Assembly: GCF_008831285.2 (NCBI RefSeq) | Contig: NW_022204622.1 | Coordinates: 1-17,500, forward strand | DNA: 17,500 nt | Source of the DNA: Nymphaea colorata | Taxonomy: Eukaryota; Streptophyta; Magnoliopsida; Nymphaeales; Nymphaeaceae | Direction: 5' to 3' | Part shown: piece after piece, positions 1 through 9,797 of the stretch | Position numbering within the stretch: the stretch's first letter is position 1 | Layout of the letters: every line of letters begins with the position of its first letter | The notes under the pieces: generated by a model | Told to the model about the DNA's origin: nothing | Database searches by the model: none | The model's input: only the letters and a program-made list of their open reading frames with translations | Position numbers and translations under genes: made by a program

Positions 1-2
1 AA

Positions 3-3000
3 ACGTCCATTCTACACTTCGATGGCGAAGCTAGGAGATGGTATCGTTGGCTCAAGCTCAAGGAGCCAGTCAATACGTGGGGAGAGTTCAAAGAAGCTCT
101 CATGCTCAGATTTGGTGAGTCTTCCTATGTAGATTACGACATCGAGTTGCGTAATCTAAGACAAACCGCATCCGTTCAAGAATACCAAGCCAAGTTTGAG
201 AATTTAGCAAGCATGGTTGATTGGACGCCCAAGTCCCTCATTGCCGCATTTGTTGGAGGATTGAAGGAGGAAATTCAAATAGATATACGGGCTGAGCCTA
301 ACACGGAGTTGCGGAAGTGCTTTGCCAAAGCACGTTCCATCGAGGATAGGCAAAGAAAGAAACAAGCCTTGTACCGACAATGGAGAAACCCCGGAACCGT
401 CCGTGTGAGGGAGATCCCTCAACCGCAAAAACTCCTTCCAGCCCCTCCGCGTAAAGAAGAACCTAAACCCGCTTTCAAGGGTCGAGCACCTCCTGTACTA
501 ACTCGGGAAGAAAGAGAAGAGTTAATCAAGAACAAGCAGTGTTTCTGGTGTAAAGAGAAGTGGGACCCTACGCACAAGTGCAAGCACATTCGAGTCTACA
601 CGGTTTTGGATGGTGACGCCGACGATGAAGGGGAAGAAGACCAATCCCCTATGATCGAAGAAATAGAGGAATTGGAGGCCCGAGAAGAGCCTCAAGAGCA
701 GGAAAGGCCACCTCCTGAGGGCGCTTGTCATACCATGACAGACCCTAACCGACCGGATGCTATGAGAGTTATAGGGCAAATTGGAAAGAGAAATGTTCTG
801 GTTCTTTTGGATTCGGGGCTACTCACAATTTCGTGGGTGACCACCTCGCTCAGGAATTGAAGTGTACCATCGAAGAGCACCCAACTCTTAAAGTACTGGT
901 GGCCAATGGTGAGTGCCTCCCTTGCACTCGCAAGTGTGCAAACGTAGAGCTCGTGCTTCAGAAGATCCCTTATACAGTCGACTTGCTAGTTGTCCCTCTA
1001 CCCAGCGTAGATATCATTCTTGGAGTCAAATGGCTCAAGACCTTAGGGCGAATTTGGTGGGACTTCTCTACCATGGAGATGTGCCTGCCTAAGGAGGGTG
1101 GAGGAAAGGAAGTAGTGCTAAGGGCAGTCGATCCTAGTTTGGCACCCAAGGCAGCGCTAAAGGCTATAGCAGTCCAGAGACCAGCGGCTTGGTTAGTTTC
1201 AGTGGCAGAGGAAGTTGTCGCTCAAGAAGGATCAGAAGAGAGAGTACCCGAGCAGATTCAGAAAGTGTTGGATGAGTTCAAGGATATATTCGAAGAACCT
1301 AAAGGACTCCCTCCACCTCGATCATATGACCACAGGATAGTGTTGACCAACGGCACAGAGCCGGTTAACGTACGCCCATACCGCTATGGGTACGCTCAAA
1401 AATCAGAAATTGAGCGATTGGTCAAAGAAATGCGAGAAAGTAATATTATTCGGCCTAGTTCTAGTCCCTTCTCATCACCAGTCCTTCTCGTCAAGAAAAA
1501 GGACAACACATGGAGATTCTGTGTGGATTACAGGGCCTTGAACGAAGCTACTGTCAAGGATAGGCATCCAATTCCTGTTATTGATGAACTCTTGGATGAA
1601 CTATCTGGAGCTCGCATATTCTCCCAAGTTGGATCTCCGGTCAGGGTACCACCAAATTAGAATGTATGAGGAAGACATTTCAAAGACGGCATTTCGTACC
1701 CATGACGGCCATTATGAGTTTTTGGTCATGCCGTTTGGACTTACGAACGCGCCCCGCGACATTCCAACGATGTATGAATGACGTGTTTCGTCAGTTCCTG
1801 CGTGACTTCGTGTTAGTCTTCTTTGATGACATTCTTGTGTACAGCCAGAGTATTGAACAGCATGTCGATCACCTTCGACAGTGTTGAGAGTATTAAGGGA
1901 GAATACCCTATTCGCGAAAAATGTCCAATGCAGCTTTGGGCAGACTTCTATTGGGTATTTGGGTCACATCGTATCACATGAGGGGGTCAGAGCCGACCCT
2001 GAAAAACTCCAGGCCATGGAGCAATGGCCCTTGCCGAAGGACCCCCGAGGCATGCGTGGGGATTTTTTAGGCCTCACGGGGTACTATCGTAGATTTTATC
2101 AAAGGCTATGTTTTGATCGCGTTCTCCCTTGACGACATGTTAAAAAAGGGGAGTATACATGGTCTGAGAACGCAAGAGAGGCCCTTTGTCAAACTCAAGG
2201 CCGTTATGATGATGCCCCAGTACTTGCTCTCCCTGATTTCTTAAGGATTTCGTGATTGAGACAGATGCTAGTGACGTTGGCGGTCGGTGCAGTTCTGAGC
2301 CAAGAGGGCCACCCAATTGCGTTTATGTCTAAAGCCCTCACAGAGCGGGCCCAAACCCTTTTCCACCTATGAAAAGGAGCTTTTGGCAATAGTCTTAGCA
2401 GTAGACAAGTGGAGGCCCTATCTGATTGGGCGAAGATTTGTGGTGAGAACGGACCACAGCAGTTTTGAGGTACATGGTAAAGCAACGCGTCTCGACTCCT
2501 ATCCAGCAGAGATGGTTAGCCAAACTCCTTGGCTACGATTTCACGATAGAGTACAAGAAGGGAACCGAAAACTCTGCTGCGGACTCCTTGTCACGCATGC
2601 CAGAGCACTAAAAACTCTTTCTGTGATTGAGACCGACCTTTGGGATAGACTAACTCAGGAGCAAGATCAGGATCTAACTCTCAGGCTCCTCAAGCAGTCA
2701 ATACGCCAGAATCCAGAGTCTATTCCCCACTATTCGTTAAGAGGAGAAATACTCTGCAAGAAGAGACGAGCCTTTGTACCTAAGAACTCGCCTCTCAAGG
2801 TTGAACTACTCAAACATTTTCATGACTCGAGCATTGCTGGTCACGAAGGCATGGCTAAAACTATGGGGCGCATTAAGGCACAGTTTTGGTGGGAGGGAAT
2901 GAAAGCAGACGTGAGGGATTACGTGAAAGCCTGCCCTACCTGCCAACGTGAAAAATATGAGGCCATCAAGCCTCCAGGGCACTTGAACCCTTTGCCCATA

Positions 3001-4360
3001 CCGGATAAGCCATGGGAAGATGTATCAATGGACTTCATTGATGCAATGCCCCGAGCTGAAGGGAAAGAGGCGGTGTTGGTCGTGGTAGATCGCTTAACCA
3101 AGTACAGCCATTTTGTGGCCCTACCTAGAAACTACCATGGACCAATGGTTGCTAATGTTTACCAAGATCACGTTGGAAAGCTGCATGGTATGCCCAAGAC
3201 CATTGTCTGCGATCGGGACTCGATCTTCCTCAGTGCTTTTTGGAGGGAGTATATGAGAATGGCGGGTACAGTGATCAACTTTAGCACCGCCCATCATCCT
3301 CAAACAGATGGGCAGAGCGAAGTAGTCAACAGGACACTGGAGACCTATTTGAGGTGTTACGCCGGAGAGAGACCCAACACATGGGTCAAATATTTATCTT
3401 GGGCTGAGTGGTCCTATAACACTAGCCTCCATTCAGGAACCGGCATGACTCCCTATGAAGCCCTGTATGGTTGCCCGCCGAGTTATGTCCCGAGGTATGA
3501 GGTAGACACAGCAAGAGAAGATGAGGTCGATGTTGCCTTGAGAAACAGGGATGACATTCTAGCCACGCTCAAAAGAAACATCCAGAGGGCCCAGGCTAGA
3601 ATGAAAAAGGCGCATGATAAGGGGCGTAGAGACAGAGAATTTGAGGTAGGCGACATGGTATGGTTAAAGAGGCTGCCCATGAAGCAGAAATCGTTGCTAG
3701 GACAGCCCTATTCGAAGCTTCTGCCAAGATACTATGGGCCGTTTCGAGTTCTTCAGAAGATTGGTAAGGCAGCCTATCGCATAGCTTTGCCACCTACAGC
3801 CCTTGTCCATCCAGTATTCCATGTCTCTCGGTTGAAGCCGCATCACGGGCCAGTACCAGAGCAAGAGGAACCATTACCCGATGTTAGCCAACGCCCCTAT
3901 CGAATCCTAAAGCACCGATGGGTCACTAGAGATGGTAGAGCCCACCACGAGTTTGATTGAATGGAAGGAATCGATGGTGGTACCTCCTGGGAGTTGTTTG
4001 ACAAGGTAAAATTCCAATTCCCTTACAGGAGCTTGGGGACAAGCTCCATCTCAGGAGGGTGGATCTGATACGGGTCAACCTGCAGAGTGGCCTAGGGTAG
4101 CCACAGATGTCGCTGAGAGCAGCCAAAGGGCGCGGGGCCAAGCCGCCCTTCATGCGATTAAGGCCCTACAAGGCCAAGATGACTCAAGGCTGAGTCAAAA
4201 GGAAGGCGTAGTGCAGCAGGTGCAGACCTTACAAACTGAACATGCTCAGCTTAGAATCGATGCCGAGGGAGGAGCGGGAGGAGAGGCAACGGCTCTAAGC
4301 GAGGCTCTTGAGGACCAAGGCGAAAGGGGTCAAGTCCGAGTCCGGTCTAGTCCAACCTAG
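3..4360 (+). pseudogene. gag-pol: Element A gag-pol, partial at the 5' end and broken by frameshifts
   Basis: The reading frame is open from base 3 with Gag sequence and matches the intact copy in element B throughout. It holds the Gag domain, a zinc knuckle starting near base 540 (C-X2-C-X7-H-X-C), a protease DSG motif, RT with the FFDD core (about 1821-1832), RNase H, the integrase HHCC and DDE residues, and part of a chromodomain. The first break is a lost G just after the protease DSG (about 815-820). A dense run of one- to three-base indels follows from about 1624 to 2608. Bases 2610-3940 are indel-free and cover all of integrase. A further shift near 3950 gives a stop at 3958-3960 inside the chromodomain. 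The homologous end of the frame is the TAG at 4358-4360, inside the LTR. Most indels fall in or beside homopolymers, so some may be sequencing errors. The integrase keeps the usual W and T at two positions where B has changed. Confidence 0.9.
4053..4063 (+). other. Polypurine tract of element A
   Basis: AGGAGGGTGGA ends two bases before the 3' LTR and is ten purines out of eleven. In LTR elements this tract resists RNase H and primes plus-strand DNA synthesis. The same tract lies at the same place in element B. It also codes for protein, since the gag-pol frame runs through it into the LTR. Confidence 0.75.
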
Positions 4361-4468
4361 GTCTTCGCTATACTCATGCACTTAGGGTCAGCCTAGGGCG
4401 AGCCTAGGTGAAGTTCTGGTCTGAACCAAGGCCCACAGCGTGCGGGCTAAGGAGAGGACGAGTTAGGG

Positions 4469-4487
4469 TCGAGACACTAAGTCTCGA
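4469..4487. repeat. Short inverted repeat in the U3 of A's 3' LTR
   Basis: TCGAGAC and GTCTCGA form a perfect 7-bp inverted repeat around the loop ACTAA. It lies about 120 bp upstream of the TATA box and is kept in all three LTR copies. It could be a paired binding site for a dimeric transcription factor or simply chance. No function is shown. Confidence 0.5.
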
Positions 4488-4606
4488 GTTCGAGTTTGCT
4501 TGCGTTTTCTTGATTTTAGAGTGCGCATTTGCTTTGGTAATCAATTCCGTTTTGGATTTGATTTTGGGTTGGATCAATTGTTTAGATCCGCTTTTTAATT
4601 CAGTAC

Positions 4607-4614
4607 TATAAATA
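4607..4614 (+). promoter_or_regulatory. TATA box of A's 3' LTR
   Basis: TATAAATA lies in an A/T-rich stretch 542 bp from the left end of the LTR. It is identical in all three LTRs and is the best match to a plant core promoter here. Transcription should start about 30 bp downstream, which makes the first ~570 bp U3. In a 3' LTR this promoter would fire into flanking DNA. Confidence 0.65.
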
Positions 4615-4770
4615 TTTAGGATTCTTTTGGATCTGCATGCAAAATTTGAGAATAGAAGTTCATTTGTCAAGTGCCTTTCTCTCTCCTCACGGCTTGATCT
4701 CTCTTTTCCCTTTGCGCAATTCTTCTACCCGCGCCTCTTGTCATTTCTCTTCTCTTGAACACATTTGGGA

Positions 4771-4842
4771 ATGTCGGCAACCATGGCGAGATTTCTGAAG
4801 AAGATCTTCAATCCAGCGGGTATTTCTTCTTTCTATGCCTAA
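4771..4842 (+). other. Conserved short upstream ORF (23 codons) in A's 3' LTR
   Basis: An ATG at 4771 opens a 23-codon frame ending in TAA. A second in-frame ATG at 4783 sits in a near-ideal plant start context (CAACCATGGCG). The peptide starts MSATMARF and ends SSFYA. It lies about 135 bp downstream of the expected transcription start, so in a 5' LTR it would be among the first ORFs met by scanning ribosomes. It could control gag-pol translation or be incidental. Confidence 0.4.
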
Positions 4843-5355
4843 ATCTCTTTTCTCTTCGCATCCACTCACCCAAGGAATCGACGGCTCGAAGACTCCTCTT
4901 GCTCCGGCGTGAAGATCTCTCCACAAGACCACGGCTTACTCCAAGGGATCAGCAACGAACTAGTGCAGCCAACACTCCCCACCGTGAAGGCTTGAGGCTA
5001 CTCATTCCCGGGAAGGCTCGTCATCTTTTAGGCAACTAGAAGGTGAGGGCAGACGACCAAAGGCTTCCGATTTGAGAGGTTAGTGCATTCGTTTAAGAGT
5101 TGAAATTGTGTAACGCCGTTGTATCGATTTGAGTTGAGATTCTGCCATTAAGGGGCTACTGATCTTCACGGTTTCAGCCAAGAGGATCACTGGTTCACTT
5201 AGGAAGAAGCTCTCCCTAAATCGGTTCTTACGAGTCACAAGGGAGACTCTTAGCCGATAGCAAGGATCTCGCAATTTCGAGGGTCTTTTCCTTCGATTTT
5301 CAAGTATCATTTCATGTGTTAGTTTATGTTCTTGCGCCTGTTAGCTTTGCTGTGT

Positions 5356-5431
5356 GAAAAAGTGAAAAACAGAAAGAAAAACAGAAAAAGAAAGAAAGAA
5401 AAGAGGCGAGAATTGAAAAAGAAAAAGAAAA
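5356..5431 (+). repeat. A/G-rich low-complexity tract in A's 3' LTR
   Basis: About 76 bp almost wholly A and G, built from GAAA and GAAAAA units. It matches 8759-8840 in B's 5' LTR and is missing from B's 3' LTR. It may be a slippage-prone simple repeat. It is not the polypurine primer tract, which sits at the internal/LTR boundary. Confidence 0.7.
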
Positions 5432-5740
5432 TTAGAATCGCCCAAAAGAAAGAATCATGAATGTGGCAAGCTAAGGGCAATTCGGTTCAAATTAGTGTCT
5501 CGCCGGAATCTGAAATTCTCGGCCACTGCTGCTAACATTCCGGCCAGTTTTTTGGAATATCCGGTGAGCATTTGGGGGTAATCTCAGGCCGATCTCCAGC
5601 AGGCTCGATCTGCACTAGAATATCTCCAAGGATCTTGGTCGCATTTGGGGAGAAACCGCGTGTGGCGTGGAGGAGCTCCTAGGTGACGCCACCTAGCCGC
5701 CGGTTGCATTTGGTGAATCAGTCTCATTCCTACAAAAGAG

Positions 5741-5746
5741 GTAAGT
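5741..5746 (+). promoter_or_regulatory. Possible 5' splice site in A's 3' LTR
   Basis: AG|GTAAGT is a perfect match to the plant intron donor consensus. It is kept in all three LTRs. In a 5' LTR it would lie in the transcribed leader and could serve to remove the rest of the LTR before gag-pol is translated. This is inference from a motif only. Confidence 0.3.
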
Positions 5747-6375
5747 GGATCTCCAGCTTGGCCATTCGCCATCTCCACCCTACGCTTAGTCCATGTGGCA
5801 AGCATCGGGACACTTAGAGAGATCCTAGGATTGGAGTAGGAAGTGACGCACATTTGGTGGAGCACTAATTCGCCACCTCATAAAGTGATTTTCTAGAATA
5901 GGAATCCCAGCTAGATAAGTTAGGATATCCCCCAACTTCGTAGGAAAGCAGCCTCATCCAGTTGCCACTTGCCCTCACTCAGCGTAGTCCCCACATTTGT
6001 TGTGCCACTCACCTAGACACCTCACCAACATCCCTAGCCTCTCTCCTACGTATTAGGGAGATAGCCCTTCTAGAACGCCACCTAGCCTAGAATCTTGGAG
6101 GACAATCCTATCAAGGAATATTCTCCATATTCTTAGCCAACTCTACCCTACCAAATTACCCCGAGCTTACCCGAACTTACCAAGTTACCACTTGCCTTTC
6201 CATTTCCATTTTCTCATCTACCCTAAACCGAGCCACTCAAACCTACCCTAGCTACTTTGTAGGAACCCTCATTTGAGTCCCTTCCCTACACCCGGTCAAC
6301 CTAAGACTTTGACCGTAGGACCTACCTAGCCTACTCTACCTATGACCTAGCTCGCTGGCCAAACCTAGCCCGGGC

Positions 6376-6395
6376 CCACCTGGTCCCACCTGGTC
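6376..6395. repeat. Two tandem copies of a 10-bp unit in the LTR
   Basis: CCACCTGGTC occurs twice in direct succession. It also occurs twice at 9778-9797 in B's 5' LTR, so the duplication predates both copies. Around it the LTR is rich in CCTA and CTAGC words (about 6230-6375) and followed by CCGG-rich short repeats (about 6510-6560). No function is evident. Confidence 0.6.
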
Positions 6396-7277
6396 CGAAC
6401 CCACTCAGTCCAAGTCCCGCGCCTAGTTGGTTTCAACCTTAGCGCAAGGAAGACCGCGGCATTGCTAGCCGCATCCTTGAAGTCTTTGGAACCGGCGGGC
6501 CTTGATCAGCATATTCCGGTGACCTCCGGCCACCTCCGGTCACCTCTGCTCTTTTTCCGGCGACTCTCTGGCGTGGATTCCAGAAGGTCCCCCAGACATC
6601 CAGCAAGGCGTTGAAGTGCTCCTAGGCGATTCTGGCGGGGTGATCCTACTTCACGCGTCTCTTGGAGTGGCTTGTCTTCACACCCGGCCTCTTCCTTTTG
6701 GAGTTCAGCTCTGCATCAGCCCCGTTCTTTCGTGTTGCTGATAGTCCTCGAGTGTGGAATCTCACCTCGAGGCTTTTGACTGCTTAGCCAAGCTAGCCTG
6801 GCCGGTACACTCTACTCCTCTCTTTAGACACGCGGGAGGTAGCACTTATTTCTGCATTTTGCTTTCAGCCCGACCGTGAGGTCGTAGTTGTGCATAGAGG
6901 GACCTCCGCGGCACTGCGCCAAGGACACGACCTCGTGCCAGCACTAGCCTCCTACGGGTGGGTGTGGTTTGTGCGTTTAGGCGTGGTTTGCATGGTTTGC
7001 TTGAGTGAGTTTGAGTGATTTTTAACAAATGTATCGCTTCCGCTTGTATTAGCCTCACATCTCTTAGATTTGTGTAGTAGGTTTTGCTTGGGTTTGGGTA
7101 TAGCCTCTCTTGTATTCCGCTACCTATCCGGGATTTTCTAAGTCGGGGTCCTGTCCGACTGGGTAGTGTCTTTGTTTTAATTTGTCTAGGAAGTCTTCTG
7201 GTTGGTCCAAGGTGATCGTGGGGGTAGGCACGGCCGTTGGTTTCAGACTTAGGTCGGCCACAGGCAAGACCCTACCA

Positions 7278-7468
7278 CAAACGTAGGGGCAAAACAAACT
7301 TAGCGTCAACCACACCAATATAACAAGCACATCACCCAAACGGTTCATGGCAAACCAAAACAGCCATGACGCCGATGGGAGACGCAGCCAACGCCACTCA
7401 TGCGCCAAGACATCAGGCGCTTCCCAACGGCCGCCTTCACGCCGGCATAGCCATGCGGACAAGCGGAA
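7278..7468. other. 191-bp spacer between elements A and B
   Basis: This stretch lies between the CA end of A's 3' LTR and the TG start of B's 5' LTR and matches nothing else in the window. It is moderately GC-rich in its right half. An open frame crosses it into the LTR tail frame of B, and a minus-strand frame also crosses it, but neither resembles a known protein. It is either the host target or part of an older repeat. The outer bases are CAAAC on the left and CGGAA on the right; these are the only visible halves of the two target-site duplications. Confidence 0.8.
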
Positions 7469-7871
7469 TGATACGGGTCAACCTGCAGAGTGGCCTAGGG
7501 TAGCCACAGATGTCGCTGAGAGCAGCCAAAGGGCGCGGGGCCAAGCCGCCCTTCATGCGATTAAGGCCCTACAAGGCCAAGATGACTCAAGGCTGAGTCA
7601 AAAGGAAGGCGTAGTGCAGCAGGTGCAGACCTTACAAACTGAACATGCTCAGCTTAGAATCGATGCCGAGGGAGGAGCGGGAGGAGAGGCAACGGCTCTA
7701 AGCGAGGCTCTTGAGGACCAAGGCGAAAGGGGTCAAGTCCGAGTCCGGTCTAGTCCAACCTAGGTCTTCGCTATACTCATGCACTTAGGGTCAGCCTAGG
7801 GCGAGCCTAGGCGAATTTCTGGTCTGAACCAAGGCCCACAGCGTGCGGGCTAAGGAGAGGACGAGTTAGGG

Positions 7872-7890
7872 TCGAGACACTAAGTCTCGA
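7872..7890. repeat. Short inverted repeat in the U3 of B's 5' LTR
   Basis: The same 7-bp arms TCGAGAC/GTCTCGA with a 5-base loop as in A, about 120 bp upstream of the TATA box. Here it lies upstream of the promoter expected to drive element B. Confidence 0.5.
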
Positions 7891-8011
7891 GTTCGAGTTT
7901 GCTTGCGTTTTCTTTGATTTTAGAGTGCGCATTTGCTTTGGTAATCAATTCCGTTTTGGATTTTGATTTTGGGTTGGATCAATTGTTTAGATCCGCTTTT
8001 TAATTCAGTAC

Positions 8012-8019
8012 TATAAATA
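8012..8019 (+). promoter_or_regulatory. TATA box of B's 5' LTR, likely promoter of element B
   Basis: TATAAATA sits 543 bp into the LTR. Just upstream, GGATC and GATCC flank a short A/T-rich spacer. The start of transcription should be near 8045. This is the only strong core promoter motif I see upstream of gag-pol in B. Confidence 0.65.
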
Positions 8020-8175
8020 TTTAGGATTCTTTTGGATCTGTATGCAAAATTTGAGAATAGAAGTTCATTTGTCAAGTGCCTTTCTCTCTCCTCACGGCTT
8101 GATCTCTCTTTTCCCTTTGCGCAATTCTTCTACCCGTGCCTCTTGTCATTTCTCTTCTCTTGAACACATTTGGGA

Positions 8176-8247
8176 ATGTCGGCAACCATGGCGAGATTTC
8201 TGAAGAAGATCTTCAATCCAGCGGGTATTTCTTCTTTCTATGCCTAA
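8176..8247 (+). other. Conserved short upstream ORF (23 codons) in the B leader
   Basis: The frame starts at ATG 8176 with an in-frame ATG at 8188 in strong context (A at -3, G at +4) and ends with TAA at 8245-8247. The encoded peptide is the same as in A's LTR. It lies about 130 nt into the expected transcript and far upstream of gag. An ORF there would normally reduce downstream initiation unless leaky scanning, reinitiation, shunting or splicing helps. Confidence 0.4.
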
Positions 8248-8758
8248 ATCTCTTTTCTCTTCTCATCCACTCGCCCAAGGAATCGACGGCTTGAAGACTC
8301 CTCTTGCTCCGGCGTGAAGGGCTCTCCACAAGACCACGGCTTACCCCAAGGGATCAGCAACGAACTAGTGCAGCCAACACTCCCCACCGTGAAGGCTTGA
8401 GGCTACTCGTTCCCGGGAAGGCTCGTCATCTTTTAGGCAGCTAGAAGGTGAGGGCAGACGACCAAAGGCTTCCGATTTGAGAGGTTAGTGCATTCGTTTA
8501 AGAGCTGAAATTGTGTAACGCCGTTGTATCGATTTGAGTTGAGATTCTGCCATTAAGGGGCTATTGATCTTCACGGTTTCAGCCAAGAGGATCACTGGTT
8601 CACTTAGGAAGAATCTCTCCCTAAATCGGTTCTTACGAGTCACAAGGGAGACTCTTAGCCGATAGCAAGGATCTCGCAATTTCGAGGGTCTTTTCCTTCG
8701 GTTTTCAAGTATCATTTCATGTGTTAGTTATGTTCTTGCGCCTGTTAGCTTGCTGTGT

Positions 8759-8840
8759 GAAAAAGTGAAAAACAGAAAGAAAAACAGAAAAAGAAAGAAA
8801 GAAAAGAGGCGAGAATTGAAAAAGAAAAAGAAAATAAGAA
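8759..8840 (+). repeat. A/G-rich low-complexity tract in B's 5' LTR
   Basis: About 80 bp of GAAA/GAAAAA units in the transcribed part of the LTR. It is the counterpart of 5356-5431 and falls inside the segment deleted from B's own 3' LTR. Confidence 0.7.
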
Positions 8841-9140
8841 TCGCCCAAAAGAAAGAATCATGAATGTGGCAAGCTAGAGGCAGTTCCGTTCAAATTAGTG
8901 TCTCGCCGGAATCTGTAATTCCCGGCCACTGCTGCTAACATTCCGGCCAGTTTCTGGAATATCCGGTGAGCATTTGGGGTAATCTCAGGCCGATCTCCAT
9001 CAGGCTCGATCTGCACTAGAACCTCTCCAAGGATCTCGGTCACATTTGGGGAGAAACCGCATGTGGCGTGGAGGAGCTCCTAGGTGACGCCACCTATCCG
9101 CCAGTGCATTTGGTGAATCAGCCTCGTTCCTACAAAAGAG

Positions 9141-9146
9141 GTAAGT
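9141..9146 (+). promoter_or_regulatory. Possible 5' splice site in the B leader
   Basis: AG|GTAAGT fits the plant donor consensus fully. The best acceptor I see before gag is TTCTTTTAG ending at 10822. Such an intron (9141-10822, about 1.68 kb) would remove the primer binding site, so spliced RNA could serve as mRNA and unspliced RNA as genome. This is speculative. Confidence 0.3.
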
Positions 9147-9777
9147 GGATCTCCAGCTTGGGCCATTCGCCATCTCCACCCTACGCTTAGTCCATGTGGC
9201 AAGCATCGGGACACTTAGAGAGATCCTAGGATTGGAGTAGGAAGTGACGCACATTTGGTGGAGCACTAATTCGCCACCTCATAAAGTGATTTTCTAGAAT
9301 AGGAATCCCAGCTAGATAAGTTAGGATATCCCCCAAATTCGTAGGAAAGCAGCCTCATCCAGTTGCCACTTGCCCCTCACTCAGCCTAGTCCCCACATTT
9401 GTTGTGCCACTCACCTAGACACCTCACCAACATCCCTAGCCTCTCTCCTATGTATTAGGGAGATAGCCCTTCTAGAACGCCACCTAGCCTAGAATCTTGG
9501 AGGACAATCCTATCAAGGAATATTCTCCATATTCTTAGCCAACTCTACCCTACCCAATTACCCCGAGCTTACCCGAACTTACCAAGTTACCACTTGCTTT
9601 TCCATTTCCATTTTCTCATCTACCCTAAACCGAGCCACTCAAACCTACCCTAGCTACTTTGTAGGAACCCTCATTTGAGTGCCTTCCCTACACCCGGTCA
9701 ACCTAAAACTTTGACCGTAGGACCTACCTAGCCTACTCTACCTATGACCTAGCTCGCTGGCCAAACATAGCCCGGGC

Positions 9778-9797
9778 CCACCTGGTCCCACCTGGTC
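9778..9797. repeat. Two tandem copies of a 10-bp unit in B's 5' LTR
   Basis: CCACCTGGTC repeated twice, as at 6376-6395 in A. It is a fixed feature of the family LTR, and no role is evident. Confidence 0.6.

Larger units (their letters stand above)
1..7277 (+). mobile_element. Element A: Ty3/gypsy chromovirus, left end outside the window
   Basis: This is the right-hand part of an LTR retrotransposon: gag-pol from within Gag, a purine tract at 4053-4063 and a complete 3' LTR ending in CCTACCA. Position 1 matches position 11607 of element B, so about 0.92 kb of internal sequence plus the 5' LTR lie upstream of the window. The order Gag, protease, RT, RNase H, integrase, chromodomain is the Ty3/gypsy (not copia) order, and the chromodomain marks a chromovirus. 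It differs from B by about 1% substitutions in the coding stretches I compared. The gag-pol is broken by about twenty small indels, so as written it could move only with proteins from another copy. The target-site duplication cannot be tested without the left end; the five bases after the right end are CAAAC. Confidence 0.93.
4066..7277 (+). repeat. 3' LTR of element A (complete, 3212 bp)
   Basis: The left edge TGATACGGGT and right edge ACCCTACCA were set by comparing three copies: similarity to the 5' LTR of B starts exactly at 4066/7469 and stops at 7277/10682, where both leave for unrelated sequence. The ends are TG and CA and form an imperfect inverted pair. Its length is about two thirds of the internal region, which is very large for a plant LTR. 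It holds the last 97 codons of the gag-pol frame, a TATA box, a small hairpin, a short ORF, an A/G-rich tract, a splice-donor motif and CCTA-rich DNA. Between 4363 and 7277 I see no protein gene. The small minus-strand ORFs there recur in other LTR copies only because LTRs are copies. Confidence 0.93.

Noticed and set aside
4066-4360. Independent small host gene at the start of the LTR
   Set aside because: It is in frame with, and continuous with, the intact gag-pol of element B, so it is the polyprotein tail.
5080-5310. Minus-strand 76-residue ORF that recurs at 8485-8715 and 16686-16916
   Set aside because: It recurs because the three LTRs are copies of each other. It has no recognisable domain and no promoter context, and other minus-strand LTR ORFs behave the same way.
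5356-5431. A/G-rich tract as a second polypurine primer
   Set aside because: It lies within the LTR and is absent from one LTR of B. The tract at the internal/LTR border fits the priming role.
6230-6375. CCTA/CTAGC-rich stretch as a telomere-like or satellite array
   Set aside because: The words are irregular in spacing and order, do not form a tandem array, and do not match the plant telomere repeat.
7124-7462. Minus-strand 112-residue ORF with hydrophobic stretches across the spacer and the LTR end
   Set aside because: It is a chimera of spacer and LTR sequence made by the insertion and resembles nothing I recognise.
7347-7763. Plus-strand 138-residue ORF across the spacer into B's 5' LTR
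   Set aside because: Its second part is the gag-pol tail copy inside the 5' LTR, joined by chance to open spacer sequence. It lies upstream of the LTR promoter.
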